A stretch of 64,000 nt of DNA from Mangrovimonas aestuarii (GTDB taxonomy: Bacteria > Bacteroidota > Bacteroidia > Flavobacteriales > Flavobacteriaceae): positions 1 through 64,000 of the forward strand of contig NZ_JARACK010000010.1 of assembly GCF_028767185.1 (NCBI RefSeq), read 5' to 3'. A program made the position numbers and the translations under genes. A model generated the notes under the pieces. The model made no database searches and was not told the origin of the DNA. It saw only the letters and a program-made list of their open reading frames with translations. Below, piece after piece: positions 9,787 through 19,788 of this stretch (positions within the stretch are counted from its first letter, which is position 1; every line of letters starts with the position of its first letter).

Positions 9787-9919
9787 AGATTACTTAATTA
9801 GTCACGTAAATATAGTATTAAATAAGGCATAAACACATTATTTGAGCTAAACTTAATACAAAATTATTTACGAAAACGTTGTAGTTATACAGAAGTATAT
9901 TACTACATTTTTAAAAGAA

Positions 9920-10663
9920 TTATTGCTGGGATTTTGTTATTTGCTTTTGAAAAACAAAATAAGCACGCTTAGATGCTTTCTCTTCGGCCTTCTTTTTTGA
10001 CGTAGCTCGCGCTTTGGTTACCACCTTTCCATCGATAGAAAGCTTTACCGCAAAGTGACGCACATCGTCATTACCGGTATCGTCATAAACATTATAGTCG
10101 AAGGTTCTCTTTTCTTTCTGACACCATTCAATCAGCAAACTCTTATAACTAATAACCTTACCTTCCAATTTGCCAATATCTACGTAAGGAATAATAACCC
10201 TTTTATAAATAAACTTCTCACAATATTTATAGCCTCTATCTAAAAATATGGCACCAATGAGAGCTTCAAAAAGATTTCCATGAATGTTATCACCAAACTG
10301 TCCCTTAGGAATTTTACTCTCTACAAGATCGATAAGACCGAGTTCTTTTCCCAGTTCGTTAAGATGCTCACGACTTACAACTTTTGAACGCATTTTTGTA
10401 AGGTAACCTTCATCACCACCGGGCACTTCTAAATATAGGTGTGAGGCTATTACGGATCCAAGCATAGCATCTCCTAAAAATTCAAGACGCTCATAGTTAA
10501 TAGCGTTTCCCTCCCCATCTTTCAGGTTCATCGAACGGTGGGTAAATGCCTTTTTATAATATCTTATTGTTTTGGGACGGAATCCTAAAATCTTATAAAC
10601 AGACATAAAAAAATTCCCGTCGTCTTTCGAACGGGAATTTAATATGTTGCGAATGGATTTCAT
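9920..10663 (-). CDS. rnc: Ribonuclease III
   Basis: The protein has 247 residues. The RNase III signature ERLEFLGDAMLG near residue 58 and the second acidic pair (NLFEALIGAIFLDRG) form the two-metal catalytic site. A C-terminal double-stranded RNA-binding domain (about 170-240) ends in the usual Lys/Ala-rich helix (ATSKKKAEEKASKRAY). It processes rRNA precursors and other duplex RNA. A longer reading from a TTG at 10699 would overlap fabF by 28 bp. The ATG at 10663, 8 bp after the fabF stop and starting MKSIRNILN, is the better start. Confidence 0.95.
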   Translation of the reverse strand: MKSIRNILNSRSKDDGNFFMSVYKILGFRPKTIRYYKKAFTHRSMNLKDGEGNAINYERLEFLGDAMLGSVIASHLYLEVPGGDEGYLTKMRSKVVSREHLNELGKELGLIDLVESKIPKGQFGDNIHGNLFEALIGAIFLDRGYKYCEKFIYKRVIIPYVDIGKLEGKVISYKSLLIEWCQKEKRTFDYNVYDDTGNDDVRHFAVKLSIDGKVVTKARATSKKKAEEKASKRAYFVFQKQITKSQQ

Positions 10664-10671
10664 TCGAATAT

Positions 10672-11922
10672 TTAATCTATTTTCTTGAACAACACACAAG
10701 CGTTGTGACCACCAAAACCAAAGGTGTTACTCATGGCTACTTTAACGTCACGCTTTTGGGCTTTGTTTAAAGTTAAATTCAACTCAGGGTCTATGTTTTC
10801 ATCTACTGTTGAATGGTTAATTGTTGGCGGTACAATACCGTGCTCCATAGCCATTAAGGAAGCAATTGCCTCAATAGCACCTGCAGCCCCCAACAAGTGA
10901 CCTGTCATAGATTTTGTAGAGTTAATATTTATGTTCTTTGCATGATCGCCAAACACTTCAGAAATAGCCTTTAATTCTGCCACGTCTCCAAGCGGAGTTG
11001 AAGTTCCGTGTGTATTAATATGATCTACTTCTTCAGGTTTAACACCTGCATTCTCTAAACAATTTTTCATTACAGCAATCACTCCAATACCATCAGGATG
11101 TGGAGCTGTCATGTGGTAGGCATCAGACGACAATCCTCCACCAACAACTTCAGCATAAATCTTGGCACCGCGTGCTTTAGCGTGCTCATATTCTTCAAGA
11201 ATGATAGCTCCTGCACCTTCACCCAATACAAACCCATCACGAGTAGCATCAAAAGGTCTTGAGGCCGTTTCAGGACTTTCATTTCTTGTAGACAGTGCAT
11301 GCATCGCATTAAAACCACCCATTCCAGCAATGGTTACTGCAGCTTCACTTCCTCCAGTTACAATAACATCACAATGTCCTAATCTAATATAATTAAGCGC
11401 ATCGATAATTGCATTGGCAGAAGAAGCACAGGCCGACACAGTGGTATAGTTAGGTCCCATAAATCCATTTTTAATGGAAATGTTACCTGGCGCAATATCT
11501 GCAATCATTTTAGGGATGAAAAACGGATTGAATCGTGGAGAACCATCTCCAGCGGCATAATTTAACACCTCTTGCTGGAAAGTTTCCAAACCTCCAATAC
11601 CTGCTCCCCAAATAACACCAACTCGTAATTTGTTAATGGTATCCAAATCCAATTTTGAATCAGCAATAGCTTCATCAGATGCAACCATAGCATATTGGGT
11701 GAATTTGTCCATTTTACGAGCCTCTTTTCTATCAAGAAAATCGGTAGCGTTAAAGTTTTTTAATTCGCAAGCGAATTTGGTTTTGAACTTTTCAGTATCA
11801 AAATATGTTATAGGCGCGGCACCACTTTTACCACTAACCAATCCATCCCAATACTCATCTTTAGTATTGCCGATAGGGGTTAAAGCACCTATACCTGTAA
11901 CTACAACTCGCCTTAATTCCAT
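10672..11922 (-). CDS. fabF: Beta-ketoacyl-ACP synthase II
   Basis: The protein has 416 residues, the standard length. The condensing-enzyme triad is visible: the nucleophilic Cys in VSACASSANAI, a His in INTHGTSTPLGD and a His in KSMTGHLLGAAG. The C-terminal glycine-rich NTFGFGGHNA is typical of KAS II. It elongates acyl-ACP with malonyl-ACP in fatty-acid synthesis. It lies 12 bp downstream of acpP and upstream of rnc on the same strand, the classical acpP-fabF-rnc order. Confidence 0.97.
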   Translation of the reverse strand: MELRRVVVTGIGALTPIGNTKDEYWDGLVSGKSGAAPITYFDTEKFKTKFACELKNFNATDFLDRKEARKMDKFTQYAMVASDEAIADSKLDLDTINKLRVGVIWGAGIGGLETFQQEVLNYAAGDGSPRFNPFFIPKMIADIAPGNISIKNGFMGPNYTTVSACASSANAIIDALNYIRLGHCDVIVTGGSEAAVTIAGMGGFNAMHALSTRNESPETASRPFDATRDGFVLGEGAGAIILEEYEHAKARGAKIYAEVVGGGLSSDAYHMTAPHPDGIGVIAVMKNCLENAGVKPEEVDHINTHGTSTPLGDVAELKAISEVFGDHAKNININSTKSMTGHLLGAAGAIEAIASLMAMEHGIVPPTINHSTVDENIDPELNLTLNKAQKRDVKVAMSNTFGFGGHNACVLFKKID

Positions 11923-11934
11923 AAAGTAAATTCC

Positions 11935-12168
11935 TTATTTAGCAGCTTCAATATAAGATATCGCTTGACCTACTGTTGCAATGTTTTCAGCTTGATCGTC
12001 TGGTATTTGAATGTCAAATTCTTTTTCAAACTCCATGATTAACTCAACGGTGTCTAATGAATCTGCTCCTAAGTCGTTAGTGAAGCTAGCCTCATTTACA
12101 ACTTCGTTTTCATCTACACCTAATTTGTCTACGATAATCGCTTTTACTCTTGATGCAATGTCTGACAT
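11935..12168 (-). CDS. acpP: Acyl carrier protein
   Basis: The protein has 77 residues, highly acidic, with the phosphopantetheine attachment Ser in the motif [13 protein letters not shown]. It carries acyl chains through fatty-acid synthesis. It is the first gene of the operon with fabF and rnc. A candidate -7 box sits about 32 bases upstream. Confidence 0.97.
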   Translation of the reverse strand: MSDIASRVKAIIVDKLGVDENEVVNEASFTNDLGADSLDTVELIMEFEKEFDIQIPDDQAENIATVGQAISYIEAAK

Positions 12169-12199
12169 AATCTTTAATTTTAAGTTTTAATTTAGGAGG

Positions 12200-12207
12200 C
12201 AAAAATA
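12200..12207 (-). promoter_or_regulatory. Candidate -7 box for the acpP operon
   Basis: On the minus strand the sequence reads TATTTTTG, matching the Bacteroidota -7 consensus TAnnTTTG, followed by a 32-base AT-rich leader before the acpP ATG. No clear -33 TTTG is seen at the expected spacing. Confidence 0.45.
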
Positions 12208-12352
12208 AAAAACTTTATTTTAATACACACCTTTACTTAAAAAATGTGTCCGTAATTTAGTAAAATAAAATTGAAGTATTTATTTTTTACCTTCTATTTG
12301 TTCTGAATTATTCTTTTTTTTGCGGTAATATTCAACTCCTTAAATATCTGTT

Positions 12353-12919
12353 ATGAAGCGTATCGTAATTTTTGCTTCGGGCTCTGGCTCCAATGCCGAA
12401 AACCTTATCAAATACTTTAGAAACACTACTACTTCAGAAGTAGTACAAGTATTGACCAACAACCCACATGCTAAAGTATTGGACCGCTGTAAAACCCTTA
12501 AAGTTAGTGCGCTTTCATTTAACAGAACAGCGTTTACTGCTAGTGAGGATGTACTAAACCTATTAAAGGCAGCCCAACCAGACCTTATTGTTTTGGCTGG
12601 CTTCCTCTGGAAAATGCCAGAGAACATCATAGCAGCATTCCCTAATAAAATTATAAACATACACCCTGCTCTATTACCAAAGTTTGGAGGAAAGGGAATG
12701 TACGGGATGCATGTCCACAATGCCGTAGTAGAAAATAAGGAAACCAAAACCGGTATTACCATACATTACGTAAACGAAAATTACGATGAGGGCACTACCA
12801 TTTTCCAAGCAACATGCGAAGTAACGCCAACCGATACGGCTGACGATGTCGCTTCAAAAATCCATGAATTGGAAATGGAACATTTCCCTAAAGTGGTAGA
12901 AAAACTGTTGACCGAGTAA
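12353..12919 (+). CDS. purN: Phosphoribosylglycinamide formyltransferase
   Basis: The protein has 188 residues. The N-terminal loop ASGSGSNAENLI binds the phosphoribosyl substrate. INIHPALLPKFGGKGMYG holds the catalytic Asn/His pair, and YDEGTTIFQ contains the catalytic Asp. It transfers a formyl group from 10-formyltetrahydrofolate to GAR in purine synthesis. It diverges from acpP. The RNase H gene follows 39 bp downstream and may be cotranscribed. Confidence 0.95.
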   Translation: MKRIVIFASGSGSNAENLIKYFRNTTTSEVVQVLTNNPHAKVLDRCKTLKVSALSFNRTAFTASEDVLNLLKAAQPDLIVLAGFLWKMPENIIAAFPNKIINIHPALLPKFGGKGMYGMHVHNAVVENKETKTGITIHYVNENYDEGTTIFQATCEVTPTDTADDVASKIHELEMEHFPKVVEKLLTE

Positions 12920-12958
12920 TTAACAAGGTAAAGATCCCTGTTTTCACAGGAACAGAAG

Positions 12959-13600
12959 ATGGGCAAAAAAAAGAAAAAATACTACACTGTTTGGAAGGGT
13001 CATCACACTGGGATCTTTGAATCCTGGGATGACTGTAAAGCACAAATCAAGGACTATCCCGGCTCACTCTACAAATCATTCCCAACCTTCGATGCTGCAA
13101 AAAAAGCCTACAAAGGAAATTATAAAGACTACGTTGGCAAAACCAAAACCTTAACTAGCGGACTCTCTGATGAACAGCTTAAAAAAATAGGTCTACCCAA
13201 TTACAACTCCATTTCGGTTGATGCAGCTTCAAGTGGCAACCCTGGAAGAATGGAATATAGAGGTGTAGACACCAAAACGAAAAAGCAGCTTTTTATTCAA
13301 GGTCCCTTTGAAGAAGGTACAAATAACATTGGAGAGTTTTTAGCTATTGTTCACGGACTGGCATTTTTAAAAAAACACAATAGCAACCTTATTATTTACA
13401 CCGACTCAAAAACAGCTATTAGTTGGGTAAAACGAAAGACGTGTAACACTAAATTGGAACGCACACAAAAGAACAAACCTCTTTTTGAATTGGTAGACCG
13501 TGCCGTGCACTGGTTAAAAACCAACACCTACACCACTACTATCGTAAAATGGGAAACCAAAGCCTGGGGAGAAATACCAGCAGATTTTGGAAGGAAGTAA
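12959..13600 (+). CDS. Ribonuclease H with N-terminal viroplasmin (hybrid-binding) domain
   Basis: The protein has 213 residues. Residues about 6-50 form a caulimovirus viroplasmin-like/RNA-DNA hybrid-binding domain (YYTVWKGHHTGIFESWDDC... SFPTFDAAKKAY). Residues about 72-205 form an RNase H fold with the acidic site: Asp in SVDAASSGNPG, Glu in NNIGEFLAIVHGL, Asp in IYTDSKTAISW and Asp in EIPADFG. It cleaves RNA in RNA-DNA hybrids. This domain pairing resembles eukaryotic RNase H1 and is standard in Bacteroidota. It lies close behind purN. Confidence 0.9.
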   Translation: MGKKKKKYYTVWKGHHTGIFESWDDCKAQIKDYPGSLYKSFPTFDAAKKAYKGNYKDYVGKTKTLTSGLSDEQLKKIGLPNYNSISVDAASSGNPGRMEYRGVDTKTKKQLFIQGPFEEGTNNIGEFLAIVHGLAFLKKHNSNLIIYTDSKTAISWVKRKTCNTKLERTQKNKPLFELVDRAVHWLKTNTYTTTIVKWETKAWGEIPADFGRK

Positions 13601-13631
13601 CTTCAAACCTAAAACTACACCCCAAACAGCA

Positions 13632-13666
13632 ATCAATATTATCAATTTAAATATCAAAACAATCAA
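13632..13666. repeat. Four ATCAA repeats upstream of katG
   Basis: ATCAA occurs at 13632, 13641, 13653 and 13662. The longer word AATCAATATT is repeated exactly at 13631 and 13661, 30 bp apart (about three helical turns). The array lies in the 141-bp gap before katG and may be a regulator-binding region. No regulator can be named. Confidence 0.4.
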
Positions 13667-13729
13667 TATTGTTTATAGTAGTAAAAATCTGTTAAGTAAG
13701 TAGTATTGCATGTAATCTTCATTAACTAA

Positions 13730-16021
<2,292 letters not shown>

Positions 16022-16051
16022 AAGTCATTACATGATACTAATCACTATTTC

Positions 16052-16087
16052 AATAAAGGCACGAACACGAAGTTTCGTGCCTTTATT
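16052..16087 (+). terminator. Rho-independent terminator after katG
   Basis: A 14-bp stem (AATAAAGGCACGAA / TTCGTGCCTTTATT) with an 8-nt loop is followed by a T-rich run. It lies 30 bases after the katG stop. Confidence 0.9.
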
Positions 16088-16198
16088 GTTTATTATTTCT
16101 TGATAACCGCTCACAAAACCCAACACATCTTAAAACCAACACATTAAACACGAAACATCACAACTTACACTATAACAACATTTTAACTTATACATTCC

Positions 16199-16226
16199 TT
16201 GTTTATATATATATACAGTATATTTG
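16199..16226 (+). promoter_or_regulatory. Bacteroidota promoter of the PfkB kinase gene
   Basis: TTG at 16199-16201, a 17-bp spacer, then TATATTTG at 16219-16226 fit the -33/-7 pattern. The -7 box covers the TTG at 16224 that would open a longer reading frame, which supports translation starting at 16248. Confidence 0.65.
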
Positions 16227-16247
16227 CAAAAAATTTCAACGCGCTTT

Positions 16248-17174
16248 ATGAGCAAACTAGTTATTGTTGGGACGGTAGCCTTCGATGCCATTGAAACCCC
16301 TTTTGGCAAAACCGATAAAATCCTTGGTGGTGCCGCCACCTTTATAGGCTTAGCCGCCTCCCAATTTCATGTTGATTCCTCTATAGTTTCGATTGTTGGT
16401 GGAGATTTTCCTAAGGAACACCTCGACTTACTTTCAAACAAGGATATTGACCTTAGTGGTATAGAAATCGTTAAAGAAGGAAAAACCTTTTTCTGGAGCG
16501 GTCGTTACCATAACGATATGAACTCTCGAGACACATTAGCAACGGAGCTTAATGTTCTTGCAAATTTCAACCCCGTGGTGCCTCAGGAATATAGAGATGC
16601 AGAAGTGGTAATGCTAGGTAACTTACATCCGCTTACTCAAATTAGCGTGTTGGAACAAATGAACAACAACCCAAAATTGGCCATTTTAGACACCATGAAC
16701 TTCTGGATGGACAATGCATTGGAGGATTTGCACAAGGCTCTAAAACTGGTTGACGTTATTACCATCAACGACGAAGAAGCCAGACAGCTTACAGGAGAAT
16801 ATGCCCTTGTAACTGCTGCTAAGAAAATCCAAGACATGGGACCTAAATACGTGGTGATTAAAAAAGGTGAACATGGAGCCTTATTATTCCACAATGACAA
16901 TGTTTTCTTTGCTCCCGCCCTTCCTTTAGAGGAAGTTTTTGACCCAACAGGTGCTGGGGATACATTTGCAGGGGGATTTGCAGGATATCTAGCAAAAACA
17001 GGAGACTTCTCCTTTGAAAACATGAAAAACGCTGTAATTTATGGATCTACATTAGCTTCGTTCTGTGTAGAAAAATTTGGAACCGAGCGCATGACCAACC
17101 TCACAAATAAAGAGGTTCATCAGCGCCTACAGCAGTTTAAAGATTTAACTCAATTTGAAATAGAACTATCATAA
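16248..17174 (+). CDS. PfkB-family sugar/nucleoside kinase
   Basis: The protein has 308 residues from the ATG at 16248. PfkB features are the N-terminal GG segment (KILGGAATFIGLAAS), the region VITINDEEARQLTG and the ATP-binding/catalytic motif DPTGAGDTFAGGFAGYLA, whose Asp is the general base. The family phosphorylates ribose, adenosine, fructose and related substrates. Which one this enzyme uses is not decided by the sequence. The short terminator-like hairpin after it partly separates it from the PurF-like gene, but the shared strand and a 53-bp gap suggest a functional link to purine or ribose metabolism. Confidence 0.88.
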   Translation: MSKLVIVGTVAFDAIETPFGKTDKILGGAATFIGLAASQFHVDSSIVSIVGGDFPKEHLDLLSNKDIDLSGIEIVKEGKTFFWSGRYHNDMNSRDTLATELNVLANFNPVVPQEYRDAEVVMLGNLHPLTQISVLEQMNNNPKLAILDTMNFWMDNALEDLHKALKLVDVITINDEEARQLTGEYALVTAAKKIQDMGPKYVVIKKGEHGALLFHNDNVFFAPALPLEEVFDPTGAGDTFAGGFAGYLAKTGDFSFENMKNAVIYGSTLASFCVEKFGTERMTNLTNKEVHQRLQQFKDLTQFEIELS

Positions 17175-17178
17175 TATC

Positions 17179-17202
17179 GCGCGCCTTTATGGCGCGCTTT
17201 TA
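17179..17202 (+). terminator. GC-rich hairpin terminator or attenuator before the PurF-like gene
   Basis: A 7-bp stem GCGCGCC / GGCGCGC with loop TTTAT is followed by TTTT. It lies 5 bases after the kinase stop and 26 bases before the next start. Confidence 0.75.
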
Positions 17203-17227
17203 ACTCTTACAACACAACAACAGGATT

Positions 17228-19126
17228 ATGAGCGATGCTTTAAAACATGAATGCGGAATAGCACTCATCAGACTCAAAAAACCACTAGAATTCTACAAAG
17301 AGAAGTACGGTACGGCGTTTTACGGTGTAAACAAGATGTACCTGATGATGGAGAAGCAACACAACCGTGGCCAAGATGGAGCAGGGTTTGCCAGCATTAA
17401 ACTGGACACCCAACCTGGTGAACGCTACATTAGCCGCGTTCGTTCTATTGCACAACAACCTATTCAAGATGTATTTGCACAAATTAACCAGCGAATTAAC
17501 AACGAATTTGCTGAACACCCAGAATATGTTGACAATGTAGCTCTACAGAAAAAACATATCCCATATATCGGCGAAGTGATGCTAGGGCATGTTCGTTATG
17601 GAACATTTGGAAAAAACAGTGTAGAAAGTGTTCACCCGTTTTTAAGACAAAACAACTGGATGTCTCGCAACCTAATTGTTGCCGGAAACTTTAACATGAC
17701 CAATGTTAATGAACTTTTCGATAACTTAATCCGTTTAGGGCAGCATCCAAAGGAAAAGGCCGACACTATTACCGTAATGGAAAAAATAGGTCACTTCCTA
17801 GATGACGCCGTTTCTAAACAATATAAAAAACTTAAAAAGGAAGGCTACACAAAACACGAAAGCTCACCACTTATTGCAGAGCGCTTAAACATTGCCAAAA
17901 TCCTTAAGAAAGCTTCTAAAAACTGGGATGGCGGTTATGCAATGGCTGGTTTATTAGGTCACGGTGATTCGTTTGTTTTACGTGATCCTGCAGGAATCCG
18001 CCCTGCGTTTTATTACGAAGATGATGAAGTTGTCGTTGTAGCATCGGAGCGCCCAGTAATTCAAACCGTTTTCAATGTTCCTTTTGAAACGATCCATGAA
18101 TTAGATCCTGGACACGCTATTATTACTAAAAAATCAGGAGAAACGGAAATAACAAAAATCATTGAACCGTTAGAAAGAAAAGCTTGTTCTTTTGAACGTA
18201 TTTATTTCTCTAGAGGTAGCGATGCAGAAATCTACCAAGAACGTAAAGATCTTGGAAAACTGCTAATGCCAAAGGTTTTGGAAGCGATTGAAAATGACAC
18301 GAAAAACACTGTTTTCTCTTATATTCCAAACACAGCTGAAACGTCTTTCTTCGGAATGATAGAAACGGTTGAAAAACACCTCAACGAAAAGAAAACCCAA
18401 GCCATCCTAGATGGAAACGGCCAACTTTCAGCAGATCGCGTGAAAGAAATCTTGGCTGAGCGCCCTAGAATTGAAAAGATTGCTATAAAAGACGCTAAAC
18501 TTCGCACATTCATTACCGAAGATAGTAGTCGTGATGATCTAGTAGCTCACGTTTACGACGTTACTTACGGCGTTATTAAGCCTAAAGACAACCTTGTAAT
18601 TATAGACGACAGTATTGTAAGAGGAACTACTCTTAAAAAGAGCATTATAAAAATGGTTGACAGGCTTAAGCCTAAAAAGATTGTGGTTGTTTCGTCAGCT
18701 CCTCAAATACGATACCCTGATTGTTATGGTATTGACATGGCAAACCTAGAAAGCCTTGTAGCATTCAGAGCTGCCTTGGAATTATTAAAGGACAATAACC
18801 AATATCATTTGGTGGACGAAGTATACAAAAAATGTAAAGCTCAGGTTGATTTACCTGACGCAGAGGTACAAAACTTCGTCAAGGAAATCTATGACTCGTT
18901 TACTGATGAGCAGATTTCAGACAAGATTTCAGAATTGTTAAGTGATGAGACTGTTAACGCTGAGGTAAAAATCATTTTCCAATCAGTTGAAAACCTACAT
19001 AAGGCCTGCCCTAAAAACCTAGGGGACTGGTACTTTACGGGAGATTATCCAACTGACGGAGGTAACCGAGTTGTTAACCGCGCATTTATAAATTTTGTTG
19101 AAGGAAATAAAGAACGCGCATACTAA
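17228..19126 (+). CDS. PurF-like amidophosphoribosyltransferase, long form
   Basis: The protein has 632 residues, versus about 470-510 for ordinary PurF. Cys9 in KHECGIA is the expected N-terminal nucleophile after removal of an eight-residue propeptide. QHNRGQDGAGFAS and GHVRYGTFG belong to the class II glutamine amidotransferase domain (about 9-290). The phosphoribosyltransferase part (about 320-540) has the PRPP loop NLVIIDDSIVRGTTLKKS. The stretch around residues 375-430 and the ~100-residue C-terminal extension differ from classical PurF. It probably makes phosphoribosylamine from PRPP and glutamine. Whether it is the only such enzyme in this genome cannot be seen here. Confidence 0.85.
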   Translation: MSDALKHECGIALIRLKKPLEFYKEKYGTAFYGVNKMYLMMEKQHNRGQDGAGFASIKLDTQPGERYISRVRSIAQQPIQDVFAQINQRINNEFAEHPEYVDNVALQKKHIPYIGEVMLGHVRYGTFGKNSVESVHPFLRQNNWMSRNLIVAGNFNMTNVNELFDNLIRLGQHPKEKADTITVMEKIGHFLDDAVSKQYKKLKKEGYTKHESSPLIAERLNIAKILKKASKNWDGGYAMAGLLGHGDSFVLRDPAGIRPAFYYEDDEVVVVASERPVIQTVFNVPFETIHELDPGHAIITKKSGETEITKIIEPLERKACSFERIYFSRGSDAEIYQERKDLGKLLMPKVLEAIENDTKNTVFSYIPNTAETSFFGMIETVEKHLNEKKTQAILDGNGQLSADRVKEILAERPRIEKIAIKDAKLRTFITEDSSRDDLVAHVYDVTYGVIKPKDNLVIIDDSIVRGTTLKKSIIKMVDRLKPKKIVVVSSAPQIRYPDCYGIDMANLESLVAFRAALELLKDNNQYHLVDEVYKKCKAQVDLPDAEVQNFVKEIYDSFTDEQISDKISELLSDETVNAEVKIIFQSVENLHKACPKNLGDWYFTGDYPTDGGNRVVNRAFINFVEGNKERAY

Positions 19127-19174
19127 ATAAGCCACAATAGGCTTGTAATTAAAGGGATACAAAACACACTTAAT

Positions 19175-19195
19175 CCGATTTAAGTGCATTTAATC
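19175..19195 (+). repeat. Upstream element of small-RNA copy 1
   Basis: The sequence CCGATTT...CATTTAATC is a diverged version of the element found before copies 2 and 3. It lies about 32 bp before the copy 1 -7-like box. Confidence 0.4.
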
Positions 19196-19238
19196 TAAAA
19201 GATTATAGCTGTTATAAAATTAAAATTAATTTAGTATC

Positions 19239-19317
19239 ACCATAACATAAGTAGGTTAAGTTCATGGTAGATTTGGGGCAAAAAAGGTGAGTACAATACT
19301 CACCTTTTTTATTTTAT
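19239..19317 (+). ncRNA. Tandem small-RNA gene, copy 1
   Basis: This is the first of three near-identical ~78-bp blocks in the 662-bp gap between the PurF-like gene and sod. It starts ACCATAACATAAGTAGG and ends in a terminator hairpin, stem AAAAAAGGTGAGTA / TACTCACCTTTTTT with loop CAA. The -7-like box TAATTTAG (19227-19234) lies just upstream at the same distance as in the other copies, a weaker match to TAnnTTTG. It differs from copy 2 at one internal base (TTCATGG for TTTATGG). No conserved reading frame exists. The function is unknown. Confidence 0.7.
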
Positions 19318-19369
19318 ATAAATCCCCTTTTTGGTCTCTTCAGCCGATTTCTCTTCAATCTCATTTAGA

Positions 19370-19390
19370 CTGATTTATATACCATTCAAC
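19370..19390 (+). repeat. Upstream element of small-RNA copy 2
   Basis: CTGATTTATATACCATTCAAC is shared with copy 3 with few changes. Its CCATTCAAC part begins 41 bp before the -7 box in both copies, so position is conserved as well as sequence. It may be an activator site. Confidence 0.5.
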
Positions 19391-19434
19391 TATTTTTTTT
19401 CGCGCCTAAGCTTCGGTCGCACTATATTCGTAGG

Positions 19435-19512
19435 ACCATAACATAAGTAGGTTAAGTTTATGGTAGATTTGGGGCAAAAAAGGTGAGTACAATACTCACC
19501 TTTTTTATTTTA
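19435..19512 (+). ncRNA. Tandem small-RNA gene, copy 2
   Basis: This is the second repeat block, 196 bp from copy 1. A -7 box TATATTCG at 19423-19430 places the predicted transcription start at or very near the first conserved base (19435). The transcript would be about 75 nt: a 5' part that can fold CCATAA with TTATGG, a single-stranded AGATTTGGGGC stretch, and the strong terminator hairpin. The hairpin stem is the same as in copy 1. Confidence 0.75.
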
Positions 19513-19568
19513 CGCAACCTCAGAAAATCCCTCCTGTTATACCTAAATAGGGTTAACCACCTTTTAGT

Positions 19569-19589
19569 CCGATTTTTATACCATTCAAC
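19569..19589 (+). repeat. Upstream element of small-RNA copy 3
   Basis: CCGATTTTTATACCATTCAAC matches the copy 2 element. It has the same distance to the -7 box. Confidence 0.5.
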
Positions 19590-19633
19590 CATTAAATTTT
19601 CCCACAAACATCAATGCGACTTATCTTCGTAAG

Positions 19634-19709
19634 ACCATAACATAAGTAGGTTAAGTTTATGGTAGATTTGGGGCAAAAAGGTGAGCATTACGCTCACCTT
19701 TTTATTTTC
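19634..19709 (+). ncRNA. Tandem small-RNA gene, copy 3
   Basis: This is the third block, 199 bp from copy 2, with -7 box TATCTTCG at 19622-19629. Its terminator differs from the others by paired changes. The stem is GGTGAGC/GCTCACC instead of GGTGAGT/ACTCACC (a U-A to C-G exchange), and both the A run and the T run shorten from six to five. Such compensatory change indicates selection on RNA pairing. The 5' part through TTTGGGGCAAAAA is identical to copy 2. Confidence 0.75.
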
Positions 19710-19732
19710 ATCACCTAACTCTTTGCTAAAGA

Positions 19733-19762
19733 CACAAAAAAAGCAGCCCAAACGGCTGCTTT
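19733..19762 (-). terminator. Rho-independent terminator of sod
   Basis: The stem AAAGCAGCC / GGCTGCTTT with a 5-nt loop is followed on the minus strand by a run of T. It lies 27 bases after the sod stop. Confidence 0.9.
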
Positions 19763-19788
19763 GAAGTTTATTAAAGCAATCTTGATAA

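Noticed and set aside
19463-19490. An eight-codon frame (MVDLGQKR) inside small-RNA copies 1 and 2
   Set aside because: In copy 3 the loss of one A shifts the frame and gives a longer unrelated peptide, while RNA pairing is preserved by paired changes. A coding role is not supported.
19239-19709. The three repeats read as a CRISPR array
   Set aside because: Repeats are 78 bp, intervals about 120 bp and not uniform, each repeat ends in a terminator with its own promoter, and no cas genes are nearby.
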